A stretch of 64,000 bases of DNA from contig NC_090774.1 in the NCBI RefSeq assembly GCF_001761485.1, positions 682,001 through 746,000 on the forward strand, written 5' to 3'. The notes under the pieces are model-generated. The model did not search any database, was not told the origin of the DNA, and saw only the letters and a list, made by a program, of their open reading frames with translations. This document shows, one piece after another, positions 1 to 12,155 of the stretch (its first letter is position 1; every line of letters begins with the position of its first letter). The position numbers and the translations under genes are program-made. This DNA is from Yarrowia lipolytica (Eukaryota > Ascomycota > Dipodascomycetes > Dipodascales).

Positions 1-2363
1 CTCAATGTCCACAGACTGTCTGTACGAATCTCCCATTTTTGTGACCGGTAAGTCATGTGTCTGGAAATGATTCGGATAGCCATCACCATAGCCAGGATTT
101 CAGCTCGCCCAGGAGTCTGTTCGCCAGGAACACGTCCACATGCATCAGGCATAAGCCCCTTTTCGAAGTGGACACCCCAGCCTGCGGCTCCTGCATTGTA
201 TAGAAGAGGTGAAGGGAGGGCATTATGCGATCCGTCAGTGTACACCACATTTGCTTCCACATCATCGTATCTTCCGGCATGGTTGGCTGCAATAGGACCC
301 AATTGTTTGGAGAGGGAGTTGAACATAATTCTCCAGTTCGTTTCAAACGCTCTCAGCAGTTTGTGGTCATGATGGTCTCTGAAGGACGTTGTGTTGATAT
401 CGAAATCGGCCTGCTTGTGCTTGAAGGTGTGGTTGGTCCATCCTGAATCTCCATGAAGATTCTTGTATCTGTTAGTAGACAGATAAAGCTGTCGACGAGG
501 TATCAGAGGAGCTGCCGCGCTAGAGTCTCGGTTACGCACAAAGACTGGCTCTCCACAGTTGCATGTGAGCCCTGCTAGCATGTCCAGAGTCACAGTAGTT
601 GAGGGATCTGCTGTTCGAGCAACGAGCTCCATCTTTGTCTCGTGTCGAGCCTTTAGCATCTCCCTTCGCATCTGTGGAGTCGCGTTTTTGAAATGGCCAG
701 TGAGCGTAATCTTAGATGCTGGTTTATGTTTCTCTGCTTCAGAGAACCCGTCAAGCCAGTTTTCAAAGGTCGTCTTTTTGGCTTGGTTTCTAACAGTTCC
801 ATTCTCCTTAATCCCAATGGCGACGTCGTCAGGAGCAGCGATATTCTCAGAAATCGACTTGTCCAGAGCCTTCAAAGTCGCTCTCTTTGAATCCCGTTTC
901 TGTCGCTGAGTGAGCTTCTTGTCAACTGTATCTTCAGTCCGTTCGGACAGCTCTTGCGTGGACGAAAAGAAGCCCTCGGATGAAGTATCAAGTTTAACAG
1001 TATCGTTCTCTACCGACGTTTCATTCTTCTGGCGCCACTGGGAAACCTCCGTGGCCGCCAATTCCTCCGTCGTCGATTTTGTCGTTCCACATTCCCTGAA
1101 TTCACTCTTGAACAATGTGTCGCCTCTGCCCTTACTACAAGTAGTAGATTCATATCCCAAATAGTTCTCTTTGGTCAACAGATACTCGCGGTAAAAGTCC
1201 CAATACTCCGGATTATTAAACACGTTGTAGGCGTCCACCAGATGCGAGTTATCAAGACTTTCGAGACATTCCTGCTTCTCCTCCTCCGTCATCTGATCCA
1301 ATTCGTCAAAAATATCCTGCATGTGGAACTTTCGCATCTTGTCCAGGGACACCATTTTGTTGATCTCAGCCTGTATCTGCAGACACTTGGTCAACAGCTG
1401 CTTGACGCGATTGGGGCTGCCTCCATCAGGCGGAGCAATGTACATCTTGGCCTCGGCATACTGGCTAAACTTGATGCGGTCACGCTCTCGCTTATAGGCC
1501 TGAAGCTGCTCGTCGGCTAGCCGTTTCTGTCGTATCATTTCTTTGTCAGTCTCTGTAGGATCCTGCTTTAGTTGTTCAAAGTATTCCTTCTTGGACATTC
1601 CCAGAAACTTGCAAGCCTGCTTGTCGGTAGAAAAAGAAGCGTACACAGCTCCAGAGTATCCGATAACCTGGTCAGCAGCCTCCTCCCAGTTGCTGTACAC
1701 ACCTGGTTGCCTGCCCTTCTTCACAGCAAACCAACGCTTCTTTTCAGGCTCCAGTTTCGCCTCATCAGATAGCAAGTGCTCAAGGAATGAGATCCGAGAT
1801 GCAAACGGATCGTAGCACACATCCTCGGGAGACACGTGGTACATGCCCATCCACTCCTGGGCCTCTTGCACCGTCTCCAGCTTCTTCCATTCACTTTGGC
1901 TCATCTTGCCAGTCTCTCTGACCACCTTATCCCAATGCAAATAAATTCCAGGAACCAGCCCCTTTCGCACAGCAAAAACGCCGCCGGCGCGCGCAATCTG
2001 GGTCTCCATCTCAGCCTTGAGTTCTCTCTGTTCCTGACTCAAACTGGCAAGCCGCTTCTCGATAGTCTGTCTCAACACTGCCGAGGGAGCCAGCTCAAAC
2101 TCCAAGGCATCCTTCTGCGACACAAACGTGTACATTTCGGTTGTCTGCTTGCGTCCAGCCTTGTTGCGTCCCTGCCGCTTCACTGAAAACGTCTCTGGGG
2201 GAGTCTGTGGCACTGCCCGCACCTCGGGAGGCGGGTCTCTCAAAAGAGTTGGAGCTTTCGGGTAATCTAGACGTTTGTACTTCTGATGGCGAAAGCCGGA
2301 CGAGAGTGACACATTGCGAATAAATATGCGTATTGGGATCGTCAGCGGTCGCAACCTGATCAT
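1..2363 (-). CDS. RNH1: Ribonuclease H1, C-terminal end missing (window edge)
   Basis: RNase H1 cuts the RNA strand of RNA-DNA hybrids in nucleus and mitochondria. The minus frame from the ATG at 2363 is open for 787 residues and runs off the left edge. Two hybrid-binding domains are visible, at about residues 118-165 (FAVRKGLVPGIY) and 209-255 (RWFAVKKGRQPGVY, then GYSGAVYASF). The catalytic domain begins near residue 705: YTDGS (Asp about 710), PGRAEILA (Glu about 755) and IRTDS (Asp about 782). The fourth catalytic residue lies beyond the window. The first 20 residues (MIRLRPLTIPIRIFIRNVSL) are basic and hydrophobic, like a mitochondrial presequence. Odd: about 450 low-complexity residues separate the second hybrid-binding domain from the catalytic domain, whereas yeast Rnh1 is about 350 residues in all. 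An ATG at 2418 opens a 107-codon overlapping frame; I rejected it as the start because it lacks the domains. Confidence 0.88.
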   Translation of the reverse strand, partial: MIRLRPLTIPIRIFIRNVSLSSGFRHQKYKRLDYPKAPTLLRDPPPEVRAVPQTPPETFSVKRQGRNKAGRKQTTEMYTFVSQKDALEFELAPSAVLRQTIEKRLASLSQEQRELKAEMETQIARAGGVFAVRKGLVPGIYLHWDKVVRETGKMSQSEWKKLETVQEAQEWMGMYHVSPEDVCYDPFASRISFLEHLLSDEAKLEPEKKRWFAVKKGRQPGVYSNWEEAADQVIGYSGAVYASFSTDKQACKFLGMSKKEYFEQLKQDPTETDKEMIRQKRLADEQLQAYKRERDRIKFSQYAEAKMYIAPPDGGSPNRVKQLLTKCLQIQAEINKMVSLDKMRKFHMQDIFDELDQMTEEEKQECLESLDNSHLVDAYNVFNNPEYWDFYREYLLTKENYLGYESTTCSKGRGDTLFKSEFRECGTTKSTTEELAATEVSQWRQKNETSVENDTVKLDTSSEGFFSSTQELSERTEDTVDKKLTQRQKRDSKRATLKALDKSISENIAAPDDVAIGIKENGTVRNQAKKTTFENWLDGFSEAEKHKPASKITLTGHFKNATPQMRREMLKARHETKMELVARTADPSTTVTLDMLAGLTCNCGEPVFVRNRDSSAAAPLIPRRQLYLSTNRYKNLHGDSGWTNHTFKHKQADFDINTTSFRDHHDHKLLRAFETNWRIMFNSLSKQLGPIAANHAGRYDDVEANVVYTDGSHNALPSPLLYNAGAAGWGVHFEKGLMPDACGRVPGEQTPGRAEILAMVMAIRIISRHMTYRSQKWEIRTDSLWTL

Positions 2364-5300
2364 GGCGTGAAAAGTTGTAAAACCACTCATGCAATATTGG
2401 AACTTTGATCTGCTGCATGCTGATCAGCTACAGAGCAGGATGCGGGGGTGACAAAGGCGAAGGGAGTAGGAGATAGTAAAAGATGAACACTTTGATAGGA
2501 TGTAGAAGTCTCTGTGGTTCAGGAATTCTATTTTTGCCTGTTTACTGGTCATATTCCACACATTACTTCACAGTATACCGTCTCGTTGTATGGAGAGTGA
2601 CTCAGGAAGAGTCTCGGTAACGTCATAAGGCGGGAAATATCCTGAGGATCATTCTGATACCATGATACATAGGGTAGGGTATATTTCATTGTACTCGTGT
2701 TCAATAACTCCAACAGATCACCCAATACGTACGCTTGTATTTTTTTTTATTTTTTTTCTCACACTCAATTTTCCATTCCGAAAATGAACTGAAGTTTGAC
2801 ACCTACTTGTAGATGCAGAAACAAAAACCAGACACCAACCAACTTGTAGGCTGTCATTCTCGTAGTTGCAATAATGCTGCTGATGCTGATATGACAGGTG
2901 ACAGAATCCAGTCTTTTTTATGCATTCTACAAGTACTGTAGGTGCTGTAACCATTATTGTAGTCCAATATCTCCGCTCGACAACTAGTCTAATTTCACCA
3001 AAAAATTTAGTTGGGGATTTACTCATTAACAAGTATTAACTGTTCGTTTAGTAAGTATGTGCATCTCTCTACTTGGTTTATTTTGGCCTTTGTTAGTTAG
3101 GAATGTCAAGTACAAGTAGCTTCGGTACGAGTATCAACTACAATGCTGTATCGAGCCGTACACACTGTATGGCGGCAAAATCACCCTCTCCACCTTACCA
3201 GTACATTCTGACCCACCCCTTTTGCCCCCTCCATGTTCTACCTCCCCCTTCACGACAACAATACGTCAAGTGTTTCAAATGCGGTTGAATTTCGCCTGAT
3301 TTTGGAATTTCAGCAGCCCACCACCCCAACCTCGGCCAAACGAAAGCGGTTAATATGCGGTCGAATAATATCTGGAATATCTGGAATATTACGTCAGATT
3401 TTACGTCAAATGTTATCTACAAGTAGCAGCCATTTCCTTTTCTGTGTCAAAGGCTTCCGTTTCTAGCGTGACAGCTGTCGCCCACTCTACAGGGCCATGC
3501 AGGGAGACACGCGAATTAATACTGCGACAGTGCAGAGCGAAACTTCTGGAATCAAGCTGAAACATAAAAATGTACGACTCAAAGTCCTGCCTGCAGCACA
3601 TTACAGTAGTACAGTATGTACAAGTGGGAGGACCGGTGGTTGTATGTACCGCATTTTTATGAGTAAAATATTGTACATACAAACAAGTACAGTACAGTAT
3701 GCACTTTCACTTGTACACTGGCAGTGGGTCCCATGCGCGCTAGTGCCTTGTTTGTACACGCAAACCACTGTGGCAGACCTACCTCAACTCGTACAAGTGC
3801 TCTTGTTCTATACTTGACATCGCAAAGTATATACTTGGGTGTAGCAGTTGAGCACATACCCGCAATTGTATTGGTTAGAACGAACTGTCAAATCGGCTTT
3901 TACTCGGAGAAAAACACTCGTTAGAGTCCATCGTGTCACGTGCTTCACTCAACTCCAGACGCCCCTCAACACCCCTGTAGATGCATACAGGACCCACCTC
4001 ATGCGCTGAAATGTACGATTTCAAGTGGAGTGCATGGTGGTGGAATCCTAGCGTACGTTATTGGGAATGTAAAGCGGGTGTCTCAGCTCCCCCTCGTCTG
4101 GTTCCGCGCTCTCTTCGACCACAGCAACTGGGGACCGCAACCATGGACACACACAGCAACCAGAAGGCGCAAACAAGTCGCAAACAAGTCGCAAACAAGG
4201 CACAAACAATGGCTTTTTTTTTTTTTTTTTTTTCTGCATAAACATTCATTTAATTATAACTTTGCTGTGAAAGAATAACCTTTGAAATGAATGTACGCTT
4301 ACACGAATATTACTAATTAAACACGTTTAGTGTCATGGTCCAAAATGGCTTCTCTCACTATGGACTCTGTTTCCCCCAAACTCCAACAAATGCTAAACAC
4401 ACACTGTTTCACACGTGAAAGAAAATACACTCGGGTCCAACTCCACACACCCCTGTAACTTTAGTCAGACAAACGAACAGATATACAAGCATATTCCATG
4501 TGGCCATGTACACCTTGCGTGCAACCGAGAGCCTATCTGCGTTTGAAAAACAGAGTGTAGCGGAGACGATTTGGATTTTTCACAAAAAGCACCGGTCCAT
4601 CTTAGTGTGTGGTCTGGTTGTTCAGAGTTGCACAGGGGTATCAGGGGTGTCTATGCTTGCTTTTTAGGCTGCTGAATCCTGCTAAATATAACGGCACTGC
4701 ACGATAATAGCTTCAGATCCATATGATAGGAATATATCGTACGATACTGGATGGCGCTACCAGTTCTATACGAGCAGTGAGTGCTACAAGTGGTATTAGT
4801 ATCACTGTGGCCATTAATTGGTGTCGGTTCTGTACATACAATGCCTCTATTGTTGGTTTTGTCAGCAGAGGTACTTTTTTGCAGCAAAACACTCTCTGAT
4901 TGCACTCTGTCTGCACTCTGTTTGCACTGGGTAAGTGCTTTTCTCGTAAAGCTGATAAGGTGCTTTTGCCACGCTTTTTCAGCACCCCCATATTCTTGTC
5001 TATTTCCTTTTTGCAAACCCAGACTCAATATCTGCCAATATGGTGACAGGCATGGTGCATACGTACAGTATGTACCAGTTTTGCAGTTCAGTACGATCGT
5101 TAGATAGAGCACAATTGTATCACGGTGTCTTGCCGTGGAAAAGGTACGGAAACAAGGTGAATCTATTATTTATGATTGAACGGGGCTGCCGAATCGATAT
5201 CTGGACTCCACATTGAGACCCCACTAGTTTACGTTCCCTGCTACATACTGTAAGCCAGTCTTCCTGAAATCATCGTTGCCAGCCTTTGCCCCAACTATAT

Positions 5301-6282
5301 GCACTCCCTCAGTTCATCATATTCAAGAAAAATCACTCACAAATTCCCTCTTTGATGGTATTTCTTTTTTCGGGCCGCCATAAGGCGCAAACGGCCATCG
5401 ACATTACAAGACACAGGGCTTGGTACTCGATGATAATTCTAACCTAATAAGACGAGATAGACGGCAAATTGAGTCTTTACGGCTGCTGAAGAGTTTGTTA
5501 CTTGTGTGAGTGGGTAGATGCTTGCGGCACTGCAGCTACAGAGAAGTTATTTGCTGAGTGGTGCATTCCATCTTGCCATCTTCTGGAAACTACGATCTTA
5601 TCTACAAGTAGTGATCTCTTTGTATTCAAGTTGATCTTTTTTGCGGGACCTATCAAGGTCAACTCTACCTGAATCAACTGTTGACCTCCATCCTACATCA
5701 GTGCCCATGTATGTAATAATTCATCACCAGCTTCTCCGATCAGAATCATTTGTATCGTCGGTGTTCAACAGATGCGTCTAGCTGGTTAAAGCTCGTATTA
5801 CAGTATTGATTTACCTGGTGTGACTTCTTGGCAGGGCTCTTTGATCTATTTTCAACTTCACCACTTATTAATTTATCGCTATGTATTTTTTTCAAATATT
5901 TTCCAATTTCTCCCGTTAATTTGAGAAATAAAACCCCCCGCTTAATCATCTCTAAATCATGGCTCAAGTTTTTATCAAGGTGCATTAAGTTCAACGGGCA
6001 GGCGCTACTTGGAGGCGAAGAATAATTGAAAACAAATGTACTTGCTATTCTAATAAAAATACAGTAAAAATAATATTAAACATTTCATATCAATAATTGC
6101 AACCAGTAATTCGTTACATTTCAAATGTTTTCTCCCTTAAGAATCTCTTAAGAACAAGAACCAGTTAATCCTGTGCCTTCTCAGCTCCAAACTCTATCTG
6201 AAAAGTTTCTGGTTTTCCAAAAAAATTCCTCCCGTGCATAGTCTTATTTCCCACCCACCACACACACACACACGAACACACA
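2364..6282. other. Gene-free spacer, 3.9 kb
   Basis: No frame here has convincing coding character. The spacer holds a 20-nt poly-T run, a dense cluster of TACAGTA and ACAAGTA words around 3595-3850, and an AT-rich stretch near 5860-6130. A TCACGTGC site lies near 3936. No tRNA or 5S rRNA was recognised by eye. Confidence 0.6.
4214..4233. repeat. Poly-T homopolymer, 20 nt
   Basis: An uninterrupted run of T in intergenic DNA. No poly-A-tailed element could be identified beside it on the minus strand. Confidence 0.9.
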
Positions 6283-7449
6283 ATGGGAGCCCCCAAGTTG
6301 AAGGATTCTCTCAAGGCCGCTAAGGCCAACGACAAGGCCGCCAAGCTGACTGCCAAAAAGGGCGTTCTTCCCAAGCCCAAGGACCTGGCAGTAGTTGCCA
6401 AGCAGCAGATTGCGCACGAGGACGATGGAGATGATGAGGAGGACGAAGATGATGAAGAGGAAGACGAGGAGGACGAGGAGGACGAGGAGGACGAGGACAA
6501 GACTCCTGTTCTGTCTCGAAAGGAGGCTCGAAAGATGAAGAAGCTTGCTGCTGCTGCTGCTGCTGCCGAGGAGGACGATGATGAGGAAGACGATGATGAG
6601 GTTCCCCAGCTTTACGACACCACCCGTCTCGATCTGTCCGAGTCCGAATCCGAGATTGAGAATGTCGAGAACGAGGTGGAGGACATTCCCCTGTCTGATG
6701 TGGAGCTCGATTCCGACAACGACGCCATCCCCTACCAGAAGGTGACCAAGAACAACAAGCCTGCCCTGATGCAGGCCAAGGCTCGAATCTCGTTGCCCTA
6801 CGCCAAAATGACCTTTGTCGACACCCTTGTGCATACGTCTGGAGCCATCGAGCTCAAGGACATCTACGACGACATGGAGAAGGAGCTGGCGTTCTACAAG
6901 CAGGGTCTGGATGCTGCCAAGGTGGCTCGAAAGGAGCTGCTCAAGGCCAAGGTTCCGTTTACCCGACCTCTGGACTACTTTGCCGAGATGGTCAAGTCCG
7001 ACGAACACATGGAGAAGCTCAAGCAGAAGCTGATCGAGGAAGCCACCTCCAAGAAGGCTTCCGAGGAGGCACGACGACAGCGAGACCTCAAGAAGTTTGG
7101 TAAGAAGGTGCAGCACAACAAGCTGCAGGAGCGAGCCAAGGACAAGAAGGAGACTCTGGAAAAGATCAAGTCCTTGAAGCGAAAACGAGCTGGCCAGGAG
7201 ATGACCTCCGAGGAGTTTGACATTGCCGTCGAGGAGGCGGCTGCCGACAACCATAATATTGAGGGCAAGAACCACAAGAGACAGGCCAAGGATGCCAAAT
7301 TTGGATTCGGTGGCAAGAAGCGATTCCGAAAGGCCAACACCTCCGAGAGCTCGGGCGACCTGTCGGGCTTCAACCAGAAGAGAAATAACGCTCCTGTTAA
7401 GAAGCGTCAGCAGTCGAGACCCGGCAAGAGTCGACGAAACCGGGGTTAG
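6283..7449 (+). CDS. EBP2: rRNA-processing protein Ebp2
   Basis: Ebp2 is a nucleolar factor for pre-rRNA processing and 60S ribosomal subunit assembly. The 388-residue product is near family length (yeast about 427). It has a lysine-rich N-terminus, an almost pure Asp/Glu tract at about residues 46-73, an alanine run near residue 90 and a second acidic stretch. The conserved Ebp2 core follows, with RPLDYFAEM and KFGKKVQHNK. The C-terminus is very basic and carries the family hallmark DAKFGFGGKKRFRK. The ATG follows a CACACA-rich leader typical of highly expressed genes here, and no intron signals are seen. The acidic tract encodes long shadow frames on the other strand. No neighbour is in the same pathway. 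Confidence 0.93.
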   Translation: MGAPKLKDSLKAAKANDKAAKLTAKKGVLPKPKDLAVVAKQQIAHEDDGDDEEDEDDEEEDEEDEEDEEDEDKTPVLSRKEARKMKKLAAAAAAAEEDDDEEDDDEVPQLYDTTRLDLSESESEIENVENEVEDIPLSDVELDSDNDAIPYQKVTKNNKPALMQAKARISLPYAKMTFVDTLVHTSGAIELKDIYDDMEKELAFYKQGLDAAKVARKELLKAKVPFTRPLDYFAEMVKSDEHMEKLKQKLIEEATSKKASEEARRQRDLKKFGKKVQHNKLQERAKDKKETLEKIKSLKRKRAGQEMTSEEFDIAVEEAAADNHNIEGKNHKRQAKDAKFGFGGKKRFRKANTSESSGDLSGFNQKRNNAPVKKRQQSRPGKSRRNRG

Positions 7450-10400
7450 AACAGGAAGGTAAAAGGAACTGATTATTCAGAGGTAATAGATTGAATGTTG
7501 AACTTATTACACGTGTACGAGTAGCATACCCACTGTAGATCTGCAAAGCTAGATGAGGTTGAAAACGTAAATACTGTAGCGACGAGATAGCGAAGATGAT
7601 TTGATAGGGTACAATAGCGAGTACGAGCACAAGTACCCAGTGTGTGATCTACATTGAAGGGGTATAACTTAAGCTACAAGTACAAGTACAAGTACCGGTA
7701 TAATGAGGTGGGGTCCATTTGTGTATGTGTACGTATTACTAAGTCAACATGTCAACATACAAGTACATCTTGTACTAGAACATACTGCAATGTTTCACAG
7801 TGTAATCTGACTCCAATGTGATACAGTGATGGAGATGTGACTCAGCTGTGGCTCAAGCCCTGACACCGACAATAGACATAGAGTCATGCTTTTGACTGAC
7901 ACTTTGCACCATGACCAACCTTTTGCCCACCTAACGACTTGTGCTGGATAACACAGGCCACGCACCAGAGCACCAGGTAGACTCGGACCAATTCAAACGG
8001 GTAACGGCATTGTTCTCTTTGCAGGCCTGAACTCAACACAGCAACCCTTCGGACCGTTGTTCTCAAGGTCAATGTCATCCAGCAGAGCCGTTCATACCCA
8101 AATTCAATTGATCTAGTGAACCCTGGTCACTATGGTGATGTGTCACGAAAGGCTGTCCCGATTGAGAGCTTTCGCCCACCAAATCGAGTTGTATCGTCTC
8201 ACACCTTACAACACCGATCTCACACTTACCTCATTGGTCTTACTTATCTCACACCCATCTCATTTATCTCACACTTGAATAAGAACTTGAGACCGACGAA
8301 ACGATCCAGGTCTCTCCCTTTATCTCTTTTTTTTTTTTTTCCTTTTATTACTAGCTTTTACACTTTTTCATGGGTTATTGCGGGGAGCCTATTAAAATGG
8401 TCTATAACTTCAGGAGGGGAAATAGTGCACAAAGGTACAGTTGTTACCATATCAGGGTGGGTTAGAGTCTCATTAAGGTAAAACACTCGTGGAGTTCTAT
8501 GTGCGGATTTGTTGCTGTAGCTGTTCGAGATGAAAGTAGAATGAGGTTCCAGTCGGATCTTCCGGAAGGTATTTTTCGCCGATCTCTTCTGATCTCGCGT
8601 GGCGTGTACTTAAAGCCGAGTGATGTTACTTCGGTTAGAGTTGACACCCTTGCAGTCCTGCAGACACGACAAAGGTGTCAGTTCGATTCTTGGTTGCGCA
8701 GACAGAAAATTATCACCCTCATTAGTCGAAATGGCCTGACAGAAGCTGCAGAGAAGAGCAGCCAGGTCTAAAAATTTACCCGAATTTTTAGTATGCCGGA
8801 ATTTCGGCCCTTTTCTGGTTCAGATCCATCCCAGCATCATCTCGTTATATTTATACTTGTACCTTTTATACAACCGTACCTACGTATATGTCAGTCACTT
8901 AGCTCCCGCAACTCATTTTTCATAGGCGCAGGGTGTGGCGTTCAAAAGTGTCCAGTGAGTGAACCCCAAGTTTGACAAGTAACATACTGACCATAAGCGC
9001 TCATTGAACAACCAACAGTGTGTCACTCCCCTGTGCAGCAAGCCAGTTCGTAAAGGTCAACCATTGTATACGATGCTGCATCCAAACGATGGTTGGTATG
9101 CAATATTGGCAAAAAGCAGACCACCTGTCAAGTTGGTTGCTCTTCTCAGCGGTCTCTTTTGTTGAACTGGAACATGTGAGATAGCCAAGAGAATGTGTCA
9201 CATCTCTGGAGCAGCGAATACAACTCACAAGGGTCGACTATGAGGTTGCGCGGGTAAAGTGTGCGCTACAGGATACGTACAATAGACAGGCCCCGGTTCC
9301 TTCAAACACTCGAGAAGCTAACTCCGATTGTTGAATTGAATCGTTTTTTTCTGCGAAAAGCTGAATACTGTAAAGTCGTTTGCTCTCCACCGATCCTCTT
9401 GCTCACAGACTGAACCCTGGACCTTCAACAAGAGAAAAAGAAACGAAAGAGACATTGAATGATTGGATTTGAGCATAGGCAAGTTTAGTGCACTCAAGAG
9501 TAGATGGAGTTGTTCAACTTGTTTTCCCCAACTCAGCCGCCTTAGCGGGTTGACAGTCGTATAACCAAAGCGTAAAGGTCAGGTACAAACGTAGGTCATG
9601 TTCTATTATTGGACGCAATTGCTGCTGCCAGGGGCGAAAGAACAGGTTTAGAAGACGGGAAGGCAGCGGAGAAGGCACTCTGCAGAAGTCGCTTGTTTAT
9701 TCTCCTTGGGGATTGATGGCTGCTTTGGCGGGGATGTATCGTCAACAGATCGTAATAGCTGGGAACAAACCACCGGCCCCGATGAATAGCAGAGCTGCCA
9801 TAGCTCACAAGTTGTATGATTGTTTATGAAAGGCACACAATGAAACTGACTTCTCACAACCTCCGAGGTCTTACAAACTACTCAAATTTAACGTCCCAAA
9901 CACATTTTTATGTGTTGGAGTCGCATGGAAGTTGGCCAACTTCCAAGGCACTTCGAATGGACCCTGTAACCTCAATTCAGCTGCTTAGCGAGACTCGGAG
10001 ACACCCGAACAAGGACTAGAACGCCGGGAAGCCCATGAGCTGTTTCGCTTATTCCTTCTTTGCTTCAGATATGGAAGTTTGAGGTGGTGTGATGATTCTC
10101 TAAAGGATGACCCTTGACTAGACTTAGGTGGTGGCTGCTTGAAAAAGCAACAGCACTTGCAAGTATCCACGAAACAAAGACCGCTTGAGTTTTCCTCCCT
10201 TGTAACCAAGACCTATAGCTGGACGACAAGGAGAGAGTCTATATGTCGATAATGAATAGAAGACTTTGAGTGTCCCGTTGCCTGGGCATCAAATTGCTTG
10301 ACTACTTGTATTCTCCAGGTTCTATAGACTCTAGACTCTATAGTCGTTGCTTTTTGTTTCTATTCAGGCCCACGATTTCGGCCCATGACTTTGGTTTCGA

Positions 10401-12033
10401 CAAGAACTCCACGGTTGGTCATCTTCAACCCGCGGATTTAGCAGAGCTTCCCGTCATCAGACATTTGGTAAGACTCTAGTTTCACCAGATGGCCTGGAAT
10501 GTGCCCAAACCGTCAGATGCAGAAGTATACGATTCATGTAACAAGGAACTCTATCCTTTTCTTCAACCATGGTCACGTTCTCATAGCTACAGGGGTGGTC
10601 GTTTACTTGACTTTTTGTTTTCCAACCAGGTCGCTTGTCTGCGGGGTCGATGCAGGGTGCTGCTTTGACATATACGGCCCTCATGCTGGGTGCTCTGGCA
10701 GGCAGCGAGGGTGCGGGATGGATGGAGAGTGAGACAGGAGCATTCTCAACAGCATTCCCAAACGGGCAAAAGAGCAGCTTAAAGAAAAAAGAATATCTTT
10801 CGTCTCAGAAGTCCCCAGAAAGAAAAAATAAATTAGATTCCAGCTAGATGTGCTTTTTTAACGTTGGCCCAAACAGAGCCCACTGCCAGGGGGCCTTCAA
10901 GTTGGCGGTGTTCATTAGTCCAGCAGCCTACTGTTTACCAGCCAGCTGTGCTTCGTTGGGTCCCGGATATGGTACAGACGCAGCAAGACAGGACAAGGAG
11001 TTACTCCGCTGCACATTGCATTCGACCGGAAACACGGAGAGCATGGCGTACATACGGATCGTCCAACAGCAGCTCAATACGAGAGCAAACATTTAGTGCC
11101 AGTCAGGTTTTCTCCTGAGACACTCGGGGTTGTCGCGGCCACCGCAGCACCAGTATTCACCGTCCCAGTTGGGGTTTGGTGTCTTACAGACGTGTCAGAA
11201 GCCAAGCGGCTTTATGCCACCTCCCACCCCCTTGTCTTTCTCCGATCCCCAGCACGATGAAAACCTTAGCCGAGATGTCCCTTCTATTTCAAGCATCATA
11301 CGCGATACCTTGAAAATTGTAAAAGGTATTGAGTTTCCAAGGTTTTGTGTTTTTGTATGCCGGGCAGTAAGCTTTTGCGATTTCCTCCACTTTGTGTTTT
11401 CAACCTCTTCACACACATAACTCCAAACCACAAAACCACAAAACCACAAAACCACAAAACCACAAAACCACAAAATGACATGTGCAGGATGCGATCTTGA
11501 TGTTGAGACAAGGTCAACAAGAGCCAAGACGTGAATGATGCCCACTGGCTGCCAGCTTTTGTGTTTTTCACCCCGACTTTCTTTGTCTTAGGGGGTTGTA
11601 AACAGCCAGATTACTGGTTTTGGCTCGTTTCATCCAAAAATGGAGCTCACAGCAATTCTTGAGACCTAGAGTGGCCGTGGACTCGGACGGGACGTCGACA
11701 AGGGTCTTAATATCTTCTCAGGTCCTTCCCTGGCGCTCAAAGGGACTCAATAGTGCCCTACAAGCCCAAAGATACAGGAGTTATAGACAATCCACCCTAG
11801 TTATACCAACCCGATAGGCAATCGATCTACCGATCATCCAGCGGGCGAACCATAGCTCCAGACGTTTAAACACAAGCTCAGCAGTGCCGCTGTGCAGGTT
11901 GGCAGCCCTCTGCGAGCAAAACCGTACAGGGACCTAACCTGACTTTGCAAACAAAGAAGACAAATCAGTCAGTTCCTGGTGAATGCACAATCAAACCACC
12001 CATGCCAATAGGAAACTGTCAATTCGCCAAAGA
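7450..12033. other. 4.6-kb spacer upstream of the surface-protein gene
   Basis: Only short, non-overlapping frames without coding character are present. The spacer contains ACAAGTA direct repeats at about 7675-7695, a set of imperfect TCTCACAC repeats at about 8195-8275, a T-run near 8328-8341 and a perfect 8-bp tandem array at 11428-11475. A tRNA-like TTCGATTC word near 8683 does not fold into a T-arm. The region may act as a long promoter for the adhesin-type gene, as in yeast FLO11; that is inference. Confidence 0.5.
11428..11475. repeat. Six perfect copies of CCACAAAA
   Basis: An 8-bp unit is repeated six times without change, about 560 bp upstream of the TATA box of the surface-protein gene. 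The unit length is not a multiple of three and no gene covers it. Confidence 0.92.
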
Positions 12034-12040
12034 TATAAAG
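12034..12040 (+). promoter_or_regulatory. TATA box (TATAAAG) of the surface-protein gene
   Basis: TATAAAG lies about 120 bp before the 5' UTR donor site at 12156. It is followed by the pyrimidine-rich stretch expected around yeast transcription starts. Confidence 0.6.
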
Positions 12041-12155
12041 TCTGGACGGAATCCTCCACTTGGTTCTCCAGCTTCTTCACGACACTCGCTCAATCACCTA
12101 ATACCCCCTTTCTGTTCGACCTTTCTTTTCGACGAACGACTTAACAACCGTCAAT

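Noticed and set aside
6244-7275. 343-codon minus ORF over EBP2
   Set aside because: Antisense shadow of the acidic and lysine-rich EBP2 codons.
8640-8705. tRNA-like TTCGATTC word near 8683
   Set aside because: The T-stem pairs only three of five bases and no matching acceptor 5' strand or D-arm lies upstream.
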